Positions 38,745-47,402 of a stretch of 64,000 nt of DNA are shown here, piece by piece (the first letter of the stretch is position 1; every line of letters starts with the position of its first letter). The DNA is from Variovorax paradoxus (lineage in GTDB: Bacteria; Pseudomonadota; Gammaproteobacteria; Burkholderiales; Burkholderiaceae_C): assembly GCF_030811855.1 (NCBI RefSeq), contig NZ_JAUSRN010000002.1, positions 124,001 through 188,000 on the forward strand, written 5' to 3'. The notes beneath the pieces were generated by a model that saw only the letters and a program-made list of their open reading frames with translations, made no database searches and had not been told where the DNA came from. The translations under genes and the position numbers were made by a program.

Positions 38745-41621
38745 TTACTTGGTCAGCACGAAGCCCTTGAGCTTGCCAAATGCGCCATCGACGAGCGCCT
38801 TCTGCTGTTCCTGATGCAGGTGCGAGTAGCCGACCGCCGGCGATGCCGAAGCGGCACGGCCGGAGTAGCCGAGCTTCTGGCCGTCCTGCATGTTTTCGTG
38901 GATGTAGTGCTGCACGAAGAACCAGGCGCCCTGGTTCTGCGGCTCGTCCTGGCACCACACCACGTCGGCGAGATTGGGGTACTTCTTGATCTCGGCGGCA
39001 AAGGCCTTGTGCGGGAACGGATAGAGCTGCTCGACGCGGATGATTGCCACGTCGTCGTCGCCGCGTTCCTCGCGCTTCTTGGCCAGGTCGTAGTAGACCT
39101 TGCCCGAGCAGGCGATGAGGCGCTTGACCTTCTCGGCCTTGAGACCCTTGCTGTCCGGAATGACGGTCTGGAAGCTCCCCTTGGTGAACTCGGACAGCGG
39201 CGAGGTCGCGTCCTTGTTACGCAGCAGCGACTTCGGCGTCATGATGATCAACGGCTTGCGCAGGTTGCGCACCATCTGGCGGCGCAGCACGTGGAAGATC
39301 TGGCTGGCCGTGGTCGGCTGCACCACTTGCATGTTGGTGTCGGCGCTCAGCTGCATGAAGCGCTCCAGGCGTGCCGAGCTGTGCTCGGGGCCCTGGCCTT
39401 CGTAGCCGTGCGGCAGCATCATGGTGAGGCCGTTGACGCGGCCCCACTTCACTTCGCCCGAAGCGATGAACTGGTCGATCACCACCTGCGCGCCGTTCAC
39501 GAAGTCGCCGAACTGGGCTTCCCAGATCACGAGCGTGTTCGGGTCGTTCGAGGCGTAGCCGTATTCGAACGCGAGCACGGCTTCTTCCGACAGGATCGAG
39601 TCGATCACGACGAACGGGGCCTGGTTTTCAGCCACGTTCTGCAGCGGCGTGTAGGTGCCTTCGTCAAACTTCTCGCGGTTCTGGTCGTGCAGCACGGCGT
39701 GGCGGTGCGTGAACGTGCCACGGCCGCAGTCCTCGCCCGACAGGCGCACCGGATAGCCGCTGGCCACCAGCGAGGCGAACGCCATGTGCTCGCCCATGCC
39801 CCAGTCGACGTTCACGTCGCCTCGGCCCATGGCGGCGCGGTCGTCCAACACCTTCTTCACGAGCGGATGCACCGTGAAGCCGGCCGGCACCGTGGTGATC
39901 TTCTCGGCCAGGCGCTTCCATTCGCTAGTCGGAATGGCCGTGTCGCCTGCGTCGGTCCACTTCTTGTTGAGGTACGGATTCCAGTCGACCGCGTACTTGC
40001 TCTTGAAGTTGGTGAGCACCGGGTCGACGGTGTTCTTGCCTTCATCGAAGGCGGCGCGCTGCGCCTTGACCATGTCGTCGCCGAGCGTCTCGCCCAGGCC
40101 CTGGGCGCTCAGCTTGTCGGCGTACAGCTTGCGCGTGCCGGGGTGCTTGGCGATCTTCTTGTACATGAGCGGCTGGGTGAGCGAGGGGGTGTCCTGCTCG
40201 TTGTGGCCCAGCTTGCGGAAACAGATGATGTCGACCACCACGTCCTTCTGGAACTCCATGCGGAATTCAAGGGCGAGCTGGGTGGCGAGCACCACGGCCT
40301 CGGGGTCGTCGCCGTTCACGTGCAGCACCGGCGCCTCGATCATCTTGACGATGTCCGAGCAATACAGCGTCGAGCGGCTGTCGCGGGGGTCGCTGGTGGT
40401 GAAGCCGATCTGGTTGTTGATGACGATGTGCACCGTGCCGCCGGTGAAGTAGCCGCGCGTTTCAGCCAGCGCCAGCGTTTCCATCACGACGCCCTGGCCT
40501 GCGAAGGCGGCGTCGCCGTGCACGAGCACGGGCAGCACCTGTTTGCCCTGCGGGTCGGCGCGGCGGTCCATGCGGGCGCGCACAGAGCCTTCGACCACGG
40601 GGTTCACGATTTCCAGGTGCGAGGGGTTGAACGCGAGGCTCAGGTGCACCGGGCCGCCGGGCGTGGTCACGTCCGAGCTGAAGCCCTGGTGATACTTCAC
40701 GTCGCCGCTCGGCAGGTCTTCGGGTGCGGTGTGGTCGAACTCGGCGAACAGGTCGGCCGGCATCTTCCCGAGCGAGTTGACCAGCACGTTGAGGCGGCCG
40801 CGGTGGGCCATGCCGATCACGATTTCCTGCACGCCCTTGGCGCCGGCCTGGTTGATCAGCTCGTCCATCGAGACGATGAAGCTTTCGCCGCCTTCGAGCG
40901 AGAAGCGCTTCTGGCCGACGTACTTGGTGTGCAGGAAGCGCTCCAGGCCTTCAGCGGCCGTCAAGCGGTTGAGCACATGCTTCTTCTGCTCGGTCGTCAG
41001 CTGCGGATTGGTGCGCGCGCTTTCGAGCTTCTGCTGCCACCAGCGCTTGTGGTTCTGGTCGGTGGTGTACATGTACTCGGCGCCCATGGTGCCGCAGTAC
41101 GTTTCACGCAAGGCATTGAGCAGATCGCGCAGCGACATGGCCTCTTTGCCGAAGAAGGTGTTGCTGGTGTTGAACACCGTCTCGAGGTCGGCATCGGTGA
41201 AGCCGTAGAACGAGGGCTCGAGTTCCGGGATGGCCGGGCGCTCGGCGCGCTTGAGCGGGTCGAGATCGGCCCAGCGTGCGCCGACGTTGCGGTAGGCGGC
41301 AATCAGCTGCTGGACGGAGGTGCGCTTGCGCCCGAGCTCGGAATCGGCGCCGCTGGCCTGCACGACCTTGGTCGTGCCTTGCTTTGCGCGTTCTGCGAAG
41401 GCGTTGATGACCGGCTGGTGCGGCACGTCGCGGGTGTTGGTGCCGTCGACCGCGGGCACGTTCTGCAACGCGTCGAAATACGAACGCCAGTTGTCTGGCA
41501 CGCTGCCGGGGTTGGCGAGGTAGTTTTCGTACATCTCCTCGACATAGGGCGCATTGCCGCCGAAGAGGTAGGTGTTGCCTTGATAGGCGGTGTACGCCGA
41601 TGGCGTAGAAGAATCGCTCAT
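38745..41621 (-). CDS. sucA: 2-oxoglutarate dehydrogenase E1 component
   Basis: A 958-residue thiamine diphosphate enzyme that decarboxylates 2-oxoglutarate in the TCA cycle. The ThDP motif region (GDAAFAGQGVVMETL ... HIVINNQIGFTTSD), the active-site GMAHRGRLNVL, and the C-terminal transketolase-like part with GYEGQGPEHSSARLERF are present. The N-terminal YLFGGNAPYVEEMYENYL helps bind E2. It heads the sucA-odhB-lpdA operon. The 180-bp gap upstream has no gene; TTGACG at 41755-41750 (minus) is a possible but weak -35. Confidence 0.97.
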   Translation of the reverse strand: MSDSSTPSAYTAYQGNTYLFGGNAPYVEEMYENYLANPGSVPDNWRSYFDALQNVPAVDGTNTRDVPHQPVINAFAERAKQGTTKVVQASGADSELGRKRTSVQQLIAAYRNVGARWADLDPLKRAERPAIPELEPSFYGFTDADLETVFNTSNTFFGKEAMSLRDLLNALRETYCGTMGAEYMYTTDQNHKRWWQQKLESARTNPQLTTEQKKHVLNRLTAAEGLERFLHTKYVGQKRFSLEGGESFIVSMDELINQAGAKGVQEIVIGMAHRGRLNVLVNSLGKMPADLFAEFDHTAPEDLPSGDVKYHQGFSSDVTTPGGPVHLSLAFNPSHLEIVNPVVEGSVRARMDRRADPQGKQVLPVLVHGDAAFAGQGVVMETLALAETRGYFTGGTVHIVINNQIGFTTSDPRDSRSTLYCSDIVKMIEAPVLHVNGDDPEAVVLATQLALEFRMEFQKDVVVDIICFRKLGHNEQDTPSLTQPLMYKKIAKHPGTRKLYADKLSAQGLGETLGDDMVKAQRAAFDEGKNTVDPVLTNFKSKYAVDWNPYLNKKWTDAGDTAIPTSEWKRLAEKITTVPAGFTVHPLVKKVLDDRAAMGRGDVNVDWGMGEHMAFASLVASGYPVRLSGEDCGRGTFTHRHAVLHDQNREKFDEGTYTPLQNVAENQAPFVVIDSILSEEAVLAFEYGYASNDPNTLVIWEAQFGDFVNGAQVVIDQFIASGEVKWGRVNGLTMMLPHGYEGQGPEHSSARLERFMQLSADTNMQVVQPTTASQIFHVLRRQMVRNLRKPLIIMTPKSLLRNKDATSPLSEFTKGSFQTVIPDSKGLKAEKVKRLIACSGKVYYDLAKKREERGDDDVAIIRVEQLYPFPHKAFAAEIKKYPNLADVVWCQDEPQNQGAWFFVQHYIHENMQDGQKLGYSGRAASASPAVGYSHLHQEQQKALVDGAFGKLKGFVLTK

Positions 41622-41801
41622 ATTCCGCTGACCTTCGCTTCCCTGAAGGAAGCACTAGCTGGTTTAAGAAACCTTCCGCGACACGGCTGAACCGATTGGC
41701 GGATGCGACTGTGGCTGGGGAAGGGCCTGAGTACCTTCGCATTGTGCCACGTCAAACATATGGCGATGGAGCGCGCCTTCGCAAGGCACGCTTTTGCTCA
41801 T

Positions 41802-43715
41802 TCAGGCCGAAGAAACCAACTGCTTGATCTGCTGCAGCGTGGCGGGATCGTCGATGGTGGTCAGGTCGCCGGGATCGCGCTGCTCGCAAACGGCCTGGAT
41901 AGCGCGCCGCAGCAGCTTGCCGCTGCGGGTCTTGGGCAGGCCGCTCACGAAGCGGACACGGGCCGGCCGCGCCAGCGCGCCGAGCTGGTCGGACACCACT
42001 TTCATGATCTCGCCCTCGAGCTTCAGGGCCACGTCGGCGTCGGCCAAAGCCCGGCCATCCTTGGGCACGACGAAGGCCATCGCCACCTGGCCTTTGAGCG
42101 CATCGGCCACGCCGACCACCGCCACCTCAGCCACGTTGGCGTGGCCCGAGATGCTCTCCTCGATCTCGCGCGTGCCGAGGCGGTGGCCCGCCACGTTGAT
42201 CACGTCGTCGGTGCGGCCAAGGATGTAGAAGTAGCCGTCCTCGTCGCGAATGCCCCAGTCGAAGGTCGAATAGACCATCTTGCCGGGCACGCTCTTCCAG
42301 TAGGTGTTGACGAAGCGCTCGTCGTCCTTCCACACCGTTTGCATGAACCCGGGCGGGGTCGGGCCCTCGACCACGACCACGCCCTTCTCATTCGGCGCGG
42401 TCAATTCCTCGCCGGTCGATTCGTGCAGGATCTTGATGCGGTAGCCGTACATCGGAACGCCCGGGCTGCCGAACTTGCTCGGCTTGGCCTCGACGCCGTT
42501 GGCGATGGTGATCATCGGCCAGCCCGACTCGGTCTGCCAGTAGTTGTCGATGATCGGCACGCCCAGTCCATCGCTGATCCAGCGAGCTGTGGGTTCGTCG
42601 AGCGGTTCGCCTGCCAGGAACAGCGCACGCAGGCTCGACAGGTCGTACTTTTTCAGCAGCGCCGGGTCTTGCTTCTTGAGCACGCGCACCGCGGTGGGAG
42701 CGCTGAACATCACCGTCACTTTGTACTTCTCGACCAGACGCCACCAGATGCCGCCGTCTGGTTGCTTGTCGATGCCCTGCGTCGGCAGGCCTTCGTACAT
42801 GAGGGTGGCCATGCCGGCGATCAACGGGCCATAGACGATGTAGCTGTGACCCACCACCCAGCCGATGTCGCTGGTCGAGAAATACGTTTCACCGGGTCGG
42901 CCGTCGAAGATGTGCTTCATGCTCGCGGCCAGCGCCACGGCGTAGCCGCCCACGTCGCGCTGCACGCCCTTGGGCTTGCCGGTGGTGCCGCTGGTGTAGA
43001 TGGTGTAGCTGATGTCGGTGGCGTCCAGCCAGGTGCAAGGCACTTCGGCATCGCGGTGCTTCCGGACCAGCTCGGCAGCCAGATGATCGCGACCGGCCAC
43101 CAGATCCATGGGGGCCAGGCCGCGGTCGGTCAGCATCACCGCCGAAGGCTTGTGCTTCGAAAGCCGGATGGCCTCGTCGAGCAGCGGCTTGTATGCAATC
43201 ACCTTGCCGCCGCGCGAACCTGCATCGGCACTCACCACCACCTTGGGCTCGGCATCCTCGATGCGCGTGGCCAGCGAGCCGCTTGCAAAGCCACCGAACA
43301 CCACGCAGTGGATGGCGCCGATCCGGGCGCAGGCCAGCATTGCGAACGCGGCCTCGGGGATCATCGGCATATAGATGAGCACGCGGTCGCCCTTGCCGAC
43401 ACCCAGCGCGGCGAGGCTGGCGGCGGTGCGCCGCACCTCGGCATGCAGTTCGCGAAAGCTGTAGGTCTTTTCGGTGCCGGTTTCGGTCGAGACGAAGATC
43501 AGCGCCGGCTGGTCTGCGCGATCGGCCAGGTGCCGGTCGACCGCGTTGTGGCACAGATTGGTGGTGCCGCCCACGAACCACCGGGCGAATGGCGGCCGGC
43601 TGGCATCCAGCACCTGGGCCGGGGGCGTCTGCCAATCGATCAGCCTGGCCTGCTCGACCCAAAAGGCCTCGGGCGCGTCGACGGACTGGCGATAGAACTC
43701 TTCGTAGCGGCTCAT
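41802..43715 (-). CDS. prpE: Propionate--CoA ligase
   Basis: A 637-residue acyl-CoA synthetase of the ANL superfamily. The AMP-binding P-loop is TIYTSGTTGKPKGV, the adenylate motif is WQTESGWP, and the C-terminal hinge and catalytic lysine are in GHRLGTREIEE and TRSGKLLRR (last Lys acetylation-prone). The start MSRYEEFYRQSVDAPEAFW and overall length fit PrpE rather than the longer acetyl-CoA synthetase. It activates propionate for the methylcitrate cycle, though prpBC are not here. AAGGAG lies before the ATG. Confidence 0.9.
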   Translation of the reverse strand: MSRYEEFYRQSVDAPEAFWVEQARLIDWQTPPAQVLDASRPPFARWFVGGTTNLCHNAVDRHLADRADQPALIFVSTETGTEKTYSFRELHAEVRRTAASLAALGVGKGDRVLIYMPMIPEAAFAMLACARIGAIHCVVFGGFASGSLATRIEDAEPKVVVSADAGSRGGKVIAYKPLLDEAIRLSKHKPSAVMLTDRGLAPMDLVAGRDHLAAELVRKHRDAEVPCTWLDATDISYTIYTSGTTGKPKGVQRDVGGYAVALAASMKHIFDGRPGETYFSTSDIGWVVGHSYIVYGPLIAGMATLMYEGLPTQGIDKQPDGGIWWRLVEKYKVTVMFSAPTAVRVLKKQDPALLKKYDLSSLRALFLAGEPLDEPTARWISDGLGVPIIDNYWQTESGWPMITIANGVEAKPSKFGSPGVPMYGYRIKILHESTGEELTAPNEKGVVVVEGPTPPGFMQTVWKDDERFVNTYWKSVPGKMVYSTFDWGIRDEDGYFYILGRTDDVINVAGHRLGTREIEESISGHANVAEVAVVGVADALKGQVAMAFVVPKDGRALADADVALKLEGEIMKVVSDQLGALARPARVRFVSGLPKTRSGKLLRRAIQAVCEQRDPGDLTTIDDPATLQQIKQLVSSA

Positions 43716-43872
43716 CTGTGGTGTCTCCTTATATTGAATCGTCCGGCGGTCACGCCAAAACTGAATTCATAATTATGGAGACCGATCTTGCAGCAAGCTG
43801 ACGGCTCGAACAATCGGGTTCCGCCCGCGCCTCCCCTACGCTAAACGCCTATCGAGCTGGCTTCACTCCACA

Positions 43873-44475
43873 TCAGAGAATGAGCTTCAGCACCTCGGCG
43901 AATGCCGGATGCTCAGCGGTGCGCAGCCATTCGAAGCCGACCATTTCAGTCGTGACCAGTTCGGCGCCCGCGCCGGCCAGACGGTCGAAGGCGGCATCGC
44001 GGTTGCGCTCGGTACGCGAACTGCACGCGTCGGTCACGACCCAGACCTCGAACTCGTCCTCCAGCAGGTCGAGCGCCGTCTGCAGCAGGCAGACGTGCGC
44101 CTCGCAGCCGGCAATCACGATCATGTTGCGTTCTTCGGCCGCGGCGGCGGGTTTCTGCAGGTGCTTGGGCAGGCTGCGGGCATTGCCCTGCGGCGCCTTG
44201 GCCGGCACGCGCAGCCATTCGCCGAGGCCCTCCTCCATGCCGCTGAAGTGCATCTTGGACAAAGTGCGCTGGCACAGTGCGCGAATGTCGGGCACGTTTT
44301 CGCCGAGCTTCGAGGGGTTGTGCTCGGTCCCCCAGACCGGCACCTCGAACAGGCGCGCCATCTTGCCCAGGCGCACTGCGTTCTGCGCCACGGCATCGGC
44401 CTCGAAGATCGCAGGCATCAGTTGCGCCTGATAGTCGACCAGCACGAGTTGGGATTGCGAGGCGTCGAGCAGCAT
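43873..44475 (-). CDS. Isochorismatase family hydrolase
   Basis: A 200-residue cysteine hydrolase. The presumed catalytic triad is Asp14 (LVDYQ), Lys74 (LSKMHFS) and Cys129 (GCEAHVCLLQ), in family order. The cis-peptide stretch IAGCEAHVC and LSKMHF fit the YcaC/nicotinamidase-like branch. The substrate is unknown; such enzymes hydrolyse isochorismate, nicotinamide, carbamoyl compounds or oxamate. It is 157 bp upstream of prpE on the same strand and diverges from the lipoprotein hydrolase. Confidence 0.86.
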   Translation of the reverse strand: MLLDASQSQLVLVDYQAQLMPAIFEADAVAQNAVRLGKMARLFEVPVWGTEHNPSKLGENVPDIRALCQRTLSKMHFSGMEEGLGEWLRVPAKAPQGNARSLPKHLQKPAAAAEERNMIVIAGCEAHVCLLQTALDLLEDEFEVWVVTDACSSRTERNRDAAFDRLAGAGAELVTTEMVGFEWLRTAEHPAFAEVLKLIL

Positions 44476-44543
44476 GAACCGTTTCTTTCATTCAGATGGA
44501 ATTGATGGGCCAGACCGTACCACCGAAACTAGACTCCGAGCGG

Positions 44544-45341
44544 ATGCAGATCTTCTTTCCGACCCGGCTTCATTTGCGGATTCTGGCCCTTTGCGCGGTG
44601 CTCGTGGTGACCGGATGCGGCGGGCTGCGCACCGCGAAGGCGCCGCTGGACAGCACGCTCGAAAAGAGCAGCTGCACGCCGAACGCCGACACCCTGCTCG
44701 TGTTGCTACCCGGCGCGTACTCGCACCCCGACGAGTTCACGCGCGAAGGCTTCGTGAAGGCACTGAACGACAACAGGCTCGCAGTCGACGTGATGCTGGT
44801 CGACGCGCATCTGGGCTACTACCAAGGCAAGACCATCCTCGATCGCCTGGAGCGTGACGTGATGGTGCAGGCTCGCGGCAAAGGCTACAAGTCGATCTGG
44901 ATCGTCGGCATCTCGGTCGGCGGGTTCGGCGGACTGCTGTACGCGCAAACGCATCCCGGCGAACTCGCTGGCCTGGTGACACTTGCGCCCTACCTCGGAG
45001 AACGCGCGCTCAGCGCCGACATCGCCAATGCCGGCGGCTTGGCGCGCTGGACCGGGCCGCTGGGCGATCTGCCAGGCAGCGACCCGCGAGCCCCGAACGA
45101 GACACAGCTCTGGCAATGGCTGCGCGGCTACGTGGGCACCACCGCCACCTTCGGCGCCCGGGCGCCGCTCTACCTGGGCTACGGCACCGACGATCGCTTT
45201 GCTTTCAGCCACCAATTGCTGGCCGCCGCGCTGCCCAAAGAGCGCGTGTTCACGACCGAGGGCGGCCACGACTGGCCCGAGTGGACGCGGCTCTGGCGGC
45301 GCATGCTGCCGACGCTGCCACTGCCGGGCTGTCCCGGCTGA
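44544..45341 (+). CDS. Alpha/beta hydrolase, probable lipoprotein
   Basis: A 265-residue serine hydrolase. The N-terminal signal ends in a lipobox-like VTGC (Cys25), so the protein is likely lipid-anchored in the envelope. The nucleophile elbow is GISVGG (Ser124), LLVLLPGAYSHPDEF holds the oxyanion region, a candidate acid lies in GYGTDDRF, and the likely catalytic His is in EGGHDWPEW. The substrate is unknown; ester or amide hydrolysis is inferred. The ATG at 44544 follows GAGCGG and gives the cleanest signal peptide. It converges on the sugar dehydrogenase gene, 8 bp apart. Confidence 0.82.
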   Translation: MQIFFPTRLHLRILALCAVLVVTGCGGLRTAKAPLDSTLEKSSCTPNADTLLVLLPGAYSHPDEFTREGFVKALNDNRLAVDVMLVDAHLGYYQGKTILDRLERDVMVQARGKGYKSIWIVGISVGGFGGLLYAQTHPGELAGLVTLAPYLGERALSADIANAGGLARWTGPLGDLPGSDPRAPNETQLWQWLRGYVGTTATFGARAPLYLGYGTDDRFAFSHQLLAAALPKERVFTTEGGHDWPEWTRLWRRMLPTLPLPGCPG

Positions 45342-45349
45342 ACGAAAAA

Positions 45350-46480
45350 TCAGTTCGAACGCAGCCGCAGCAACTTGCCATCGGACTCATCGGTCAGCAC
45401 ATAGAGCCATCCGTCCGGCCCCTGCTTCACATCGCGTATGCGGGCCCTGCCATCAGCCAGCAGCTTGTGTTCGGCGACTACCTTGCCGTCTTTCAGTTCG
45501 ATTCGGTCGAGATAGCCGAACTTCAGCGATCCTACGAACAGATTGCCCTTCCACCCTGCGCCATAACGCTCGCTGGTGAGAAAGGCCATGCCAGATGGCG
45601 CGATGGAAGGCACCCAGTAATGCAGCGGCTGCTCCATGCCTTCCTTGGCGGTGATGCCGTCGCCGATCTTGCCGCCGCCGTAGTTTTCGCCGTAGGTGAT
45701 CACTGGCCAGCCGTAATTGCGGCCCGCTTGCGAAATGTTGATCTCATCGCCGCCTTGCGGGCCGTGCTCGATCATCCACAAGCGGCCGTCAGGCGCAAGC
45801 GTCGCGCCCTGCCCGTTGCGATGGCCGTAGCTCCAGACTTCGGGCAGCGCGCCGGCCTTGCCGACGAATGGGTTGTCCGCGGGCACCGTGCCGTCCTTGG
45901 CAATGCGCACGATCTTCCCCAGATGGTTGTCTAGCTTCTGTGCATCTTCCTTGCGGCTGAATCGATCGCCCAGCGTGAGAAAAAGCGTGCTGTCGCGCGA
46001 CTCGACAATGCGGCAACCGAAGTGGTTTCGGCTCGCCACCTTGGGCTGCTGGCTGAAAATGATCTTGAGGTTCTCCAGCTTGGTGCCGTCTTCGGAGAGT
46101 TGGGCGCGCGCCAGCGCCGTACTGTTGGACGACCCGTTGGCCGCTGGCTCGGAAAAGCAGAAATACAAGGTGCGATTCTTTTCGAAGCCTGAATCGACCA
46201 GTGCGTCGAGCAAGCCTCCCTGGCCTCCCGCAGCGATCGCAGGCAGGCCGGTGATGGGTGCGCCGATCTTTCCGTCGGCGCCGATCAGCCGCAACCGGCC
46301 CGGACGCTCGGTAACCAGAAAACGGCCGCTCGGCAGAAAGGCCACGCCCCACGGATTCTCAAGTCCGGAAGAAACAGTCTCCGGCCGTATCTGCGCCAAG
46401 GCGGTCCCCCAAAAACCCAAACCGGCGACGAGAGCACCGTTTCCCAGGAGGCAGAGGATCGTGCGGATGCGCAGGTTCAT
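45350..46480 (-). CDS. PQQ-dependent soluble sugar (aldose) dehydrogenase, YliI/Asd-like
   Basis: A 376-residue exported beta-propeller. A signal peptide (about 1-30, ending TALA) precedes a six-bladed propeller with GLENPWGVAFLPSGRFLVTERPGRL, FGCRIVESRDSTLFLTLGDRF, SYGHRNGQGATLAPDGRLWMIEHGPQGGDEIN and WPVITYGENY, hallmarks of the family; the EHGPQGGDE segment lies by the PQQ/Ca site. It oxidises aldoses in the periplasm if PQQ is supplied, but no pqq genes are in the window. GGAAAAG precedes the ATG. Confidence 0.9.
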   Translation of the reverse strand: MNLRIRTILCLLGNGALVAGLGFWGTALAQIRPETVSSGLENPWGVAFLPSGRFLVTERPGRLRLIGADGKIGAPITGLPAIAAGGQGGLLDALVDSGFEKNRTLYFCFSEPAANGSSNSTALARAQLSEDGTKLENLKIIFSQQPKVASRNHFGCRIVESRDSTLFLTLGDRFSRKEDAQKLDNHLGKIVRIAKDGTVPADNPFVGKAGALPEVWSYGHRNGQGATLAPDGRLWMIEHGPQGGDEINISQAGRNYGWPVITYGENYGGGKIGDGITAKEGMEQPLHYWVPSIAPSGMAFLTSERYGAGWKGNLFVGSLKFGYLDRIELKDGKVVAEHKLLADGRARIRDVKQGPDGWLYVLTDESDGKLLRLRSN

Positions 46481-46685
46481 GTCTTTTCCAGGTAATTGAA
46501 CCAATCTTGACGCCTATTGCGGTGCAAATCCACGCTGTTAACCCAATCAAGCTGAGTACAAAAGTTAACCTGCAGGCAATCACTTATGGTTCATAAAGGT
46601 TGACCGTTACATTTTTTCTTCAGCCGAATCGAAAAATAGTTTTTAAATCAATAGGTTGCGGCTACATTCGTTAATTCGGATGAGG

Positions 46686-46714
46686 TTGACATAACCGCGC
46701 GTCATCAATATCCT
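46686..46714 (+). promoter_or_regulatory. Candidate sigma-70 promoter for the NlpC/P60 gene
   Basis: TTGACA (46686-46691), a 17-bp spacer, then TATCCT (46709-46714). A start site six to eight bases further falls on or at the ATG (46722), which would give a leaderless mRNA. The surrounding 46505-46721 is AT-rich compared with the rest of the window. Confidence 0.5.
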
Positions 46715-46721
46715 ACGCGCC

Positions 46722-47306
46722 ATGCGTTTTTTCGTCCTACCCGCGTCTCTCTTGTTTGCCGTCGCCGTCCAGGCCGCCCCCCAACAGGACCGAACCGATG
46801 ACGAACTTGCCCGCTTGCTCGCCGACAAGGGCCTGATCGGACAACTCCAGCAGGTCCGCCAAACCGTCGCCGAACGGACCTCCGACCTGGTCGTCACGGC
46901 CATCGGCTTTCTCGGTGTTCCCTACCGCCGGGGTGGCAATACCGCAGAGTCAGGTTTCGACTGCAGCGGTTTCGTTCGCGCCATGTACAACCAGACGGTC
47001 GGCCACCTGCTGCCCCGCCGTGCCGAGGAGCAAGCGGCCGCCACCGAAAAGATCGATCGCAGCCAGCTCAAGCCCGGCGACCTCGTCTTCTTCAACACCA
47101 TGCGCCGCGCCTTCAGCCATGTCGGCATTTACGTTGGCGAAGGCAAATTCATCCATTCGCCGCGTACCGGCGCCCAGGTGCGCGTGGAAGACATGAACGG
47201 CAGCTACTGGAGCCGCCGCTTCGATGGCGCCCGCCGCGTGCTCGGTGGCGCTCCGAACGAAGAGGTCAAGGCCGCTGCCGCCGCCGCGGCGCACTCCGGC
47301 AACTGA
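46722..47306 (+). CDS. NlpC/P60 family C40 peptidase, secreted
   Basis: A 194-residue cell-wall hydrolase. The Sec signal (MRFFVLPASLLFAVAVQA) is followed by a short helical region and the NlpC/P60 domain (about 55-178). The catalytic Cys81 is in FDCSGFVRAMY, His133 in SHVGIYVG, and the third polar residue His145 in FIHSP. It likely cuts D-gamma-glutamyl-diaminopimelate stem-peptide bonds as Spr/MepS-like enzymes do. No lipobox is present, so it is probably soluble in the periplasm. No ribosome binding site is visible before the ATG. A palindromic terminator follows. Confidence 0.9.
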   Translation: MRFFVLPASLLFAVAVQAAPQQDRTDDELARLLADKGLIGQLQQVRQTVAERTSDLVVTAIGFLGVPYRRGGNTAESGFDCSGFVRAMYNQTVGHLLPRRAEEQAAATEKIDRSQLKPGDLVFFNTMRRAFSHVGIYVGEGKFIHSPRTGAQVRVEDMNGSYWSRRFDGARRVLGGAPNEEVKAAAAAAAHSGN

Positions 47307-47335
47307 GCCAACCGCTCCTTCGCGAATCAGAACCA

Positions 47336-47363
47336 AAAAAATCCCGCCGCGGCGGGATTTTTT
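47336..47363. terminator. Bidirectional palindromic terminator between convergent genes
   Basis: A perfect 28-bp palindrome, AAAAAATCCCGCCG and its complement, centred between 47349 and 47350. It ends in six T on either strand and serves both the NlpC/P60 gene (+) and the pyruvate dehydrogenase operon (-). Confidence 0.92.
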
Positions 47364-47402
47364 GTGGCCGCTCCGGTTGCCCGGGAGCGGCCGCCCGATC
47401 GA

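Noticed and set aside
38814..41690. A 958-codon plus-strand frame opposite sucA
   Set aside because: Mirror of the sucA codon pattern, rich in Ala, His, Gly and Arg, with no motifs.
41770..41800. Hairpin GCG-GCCTT / AAGGC-CGC downstream of prpE
   Set aside because: Its T-run is on the plus strand, the wrong side for prpE, and the stem has a mismatch.
43768..43777. Palindrome CATAATTATG upstream of prpE as an operator or -10 box
   Set aside because: A single 10-bp palindrome in an AT-rich patch with no -35 at proper spacing and no second copy.
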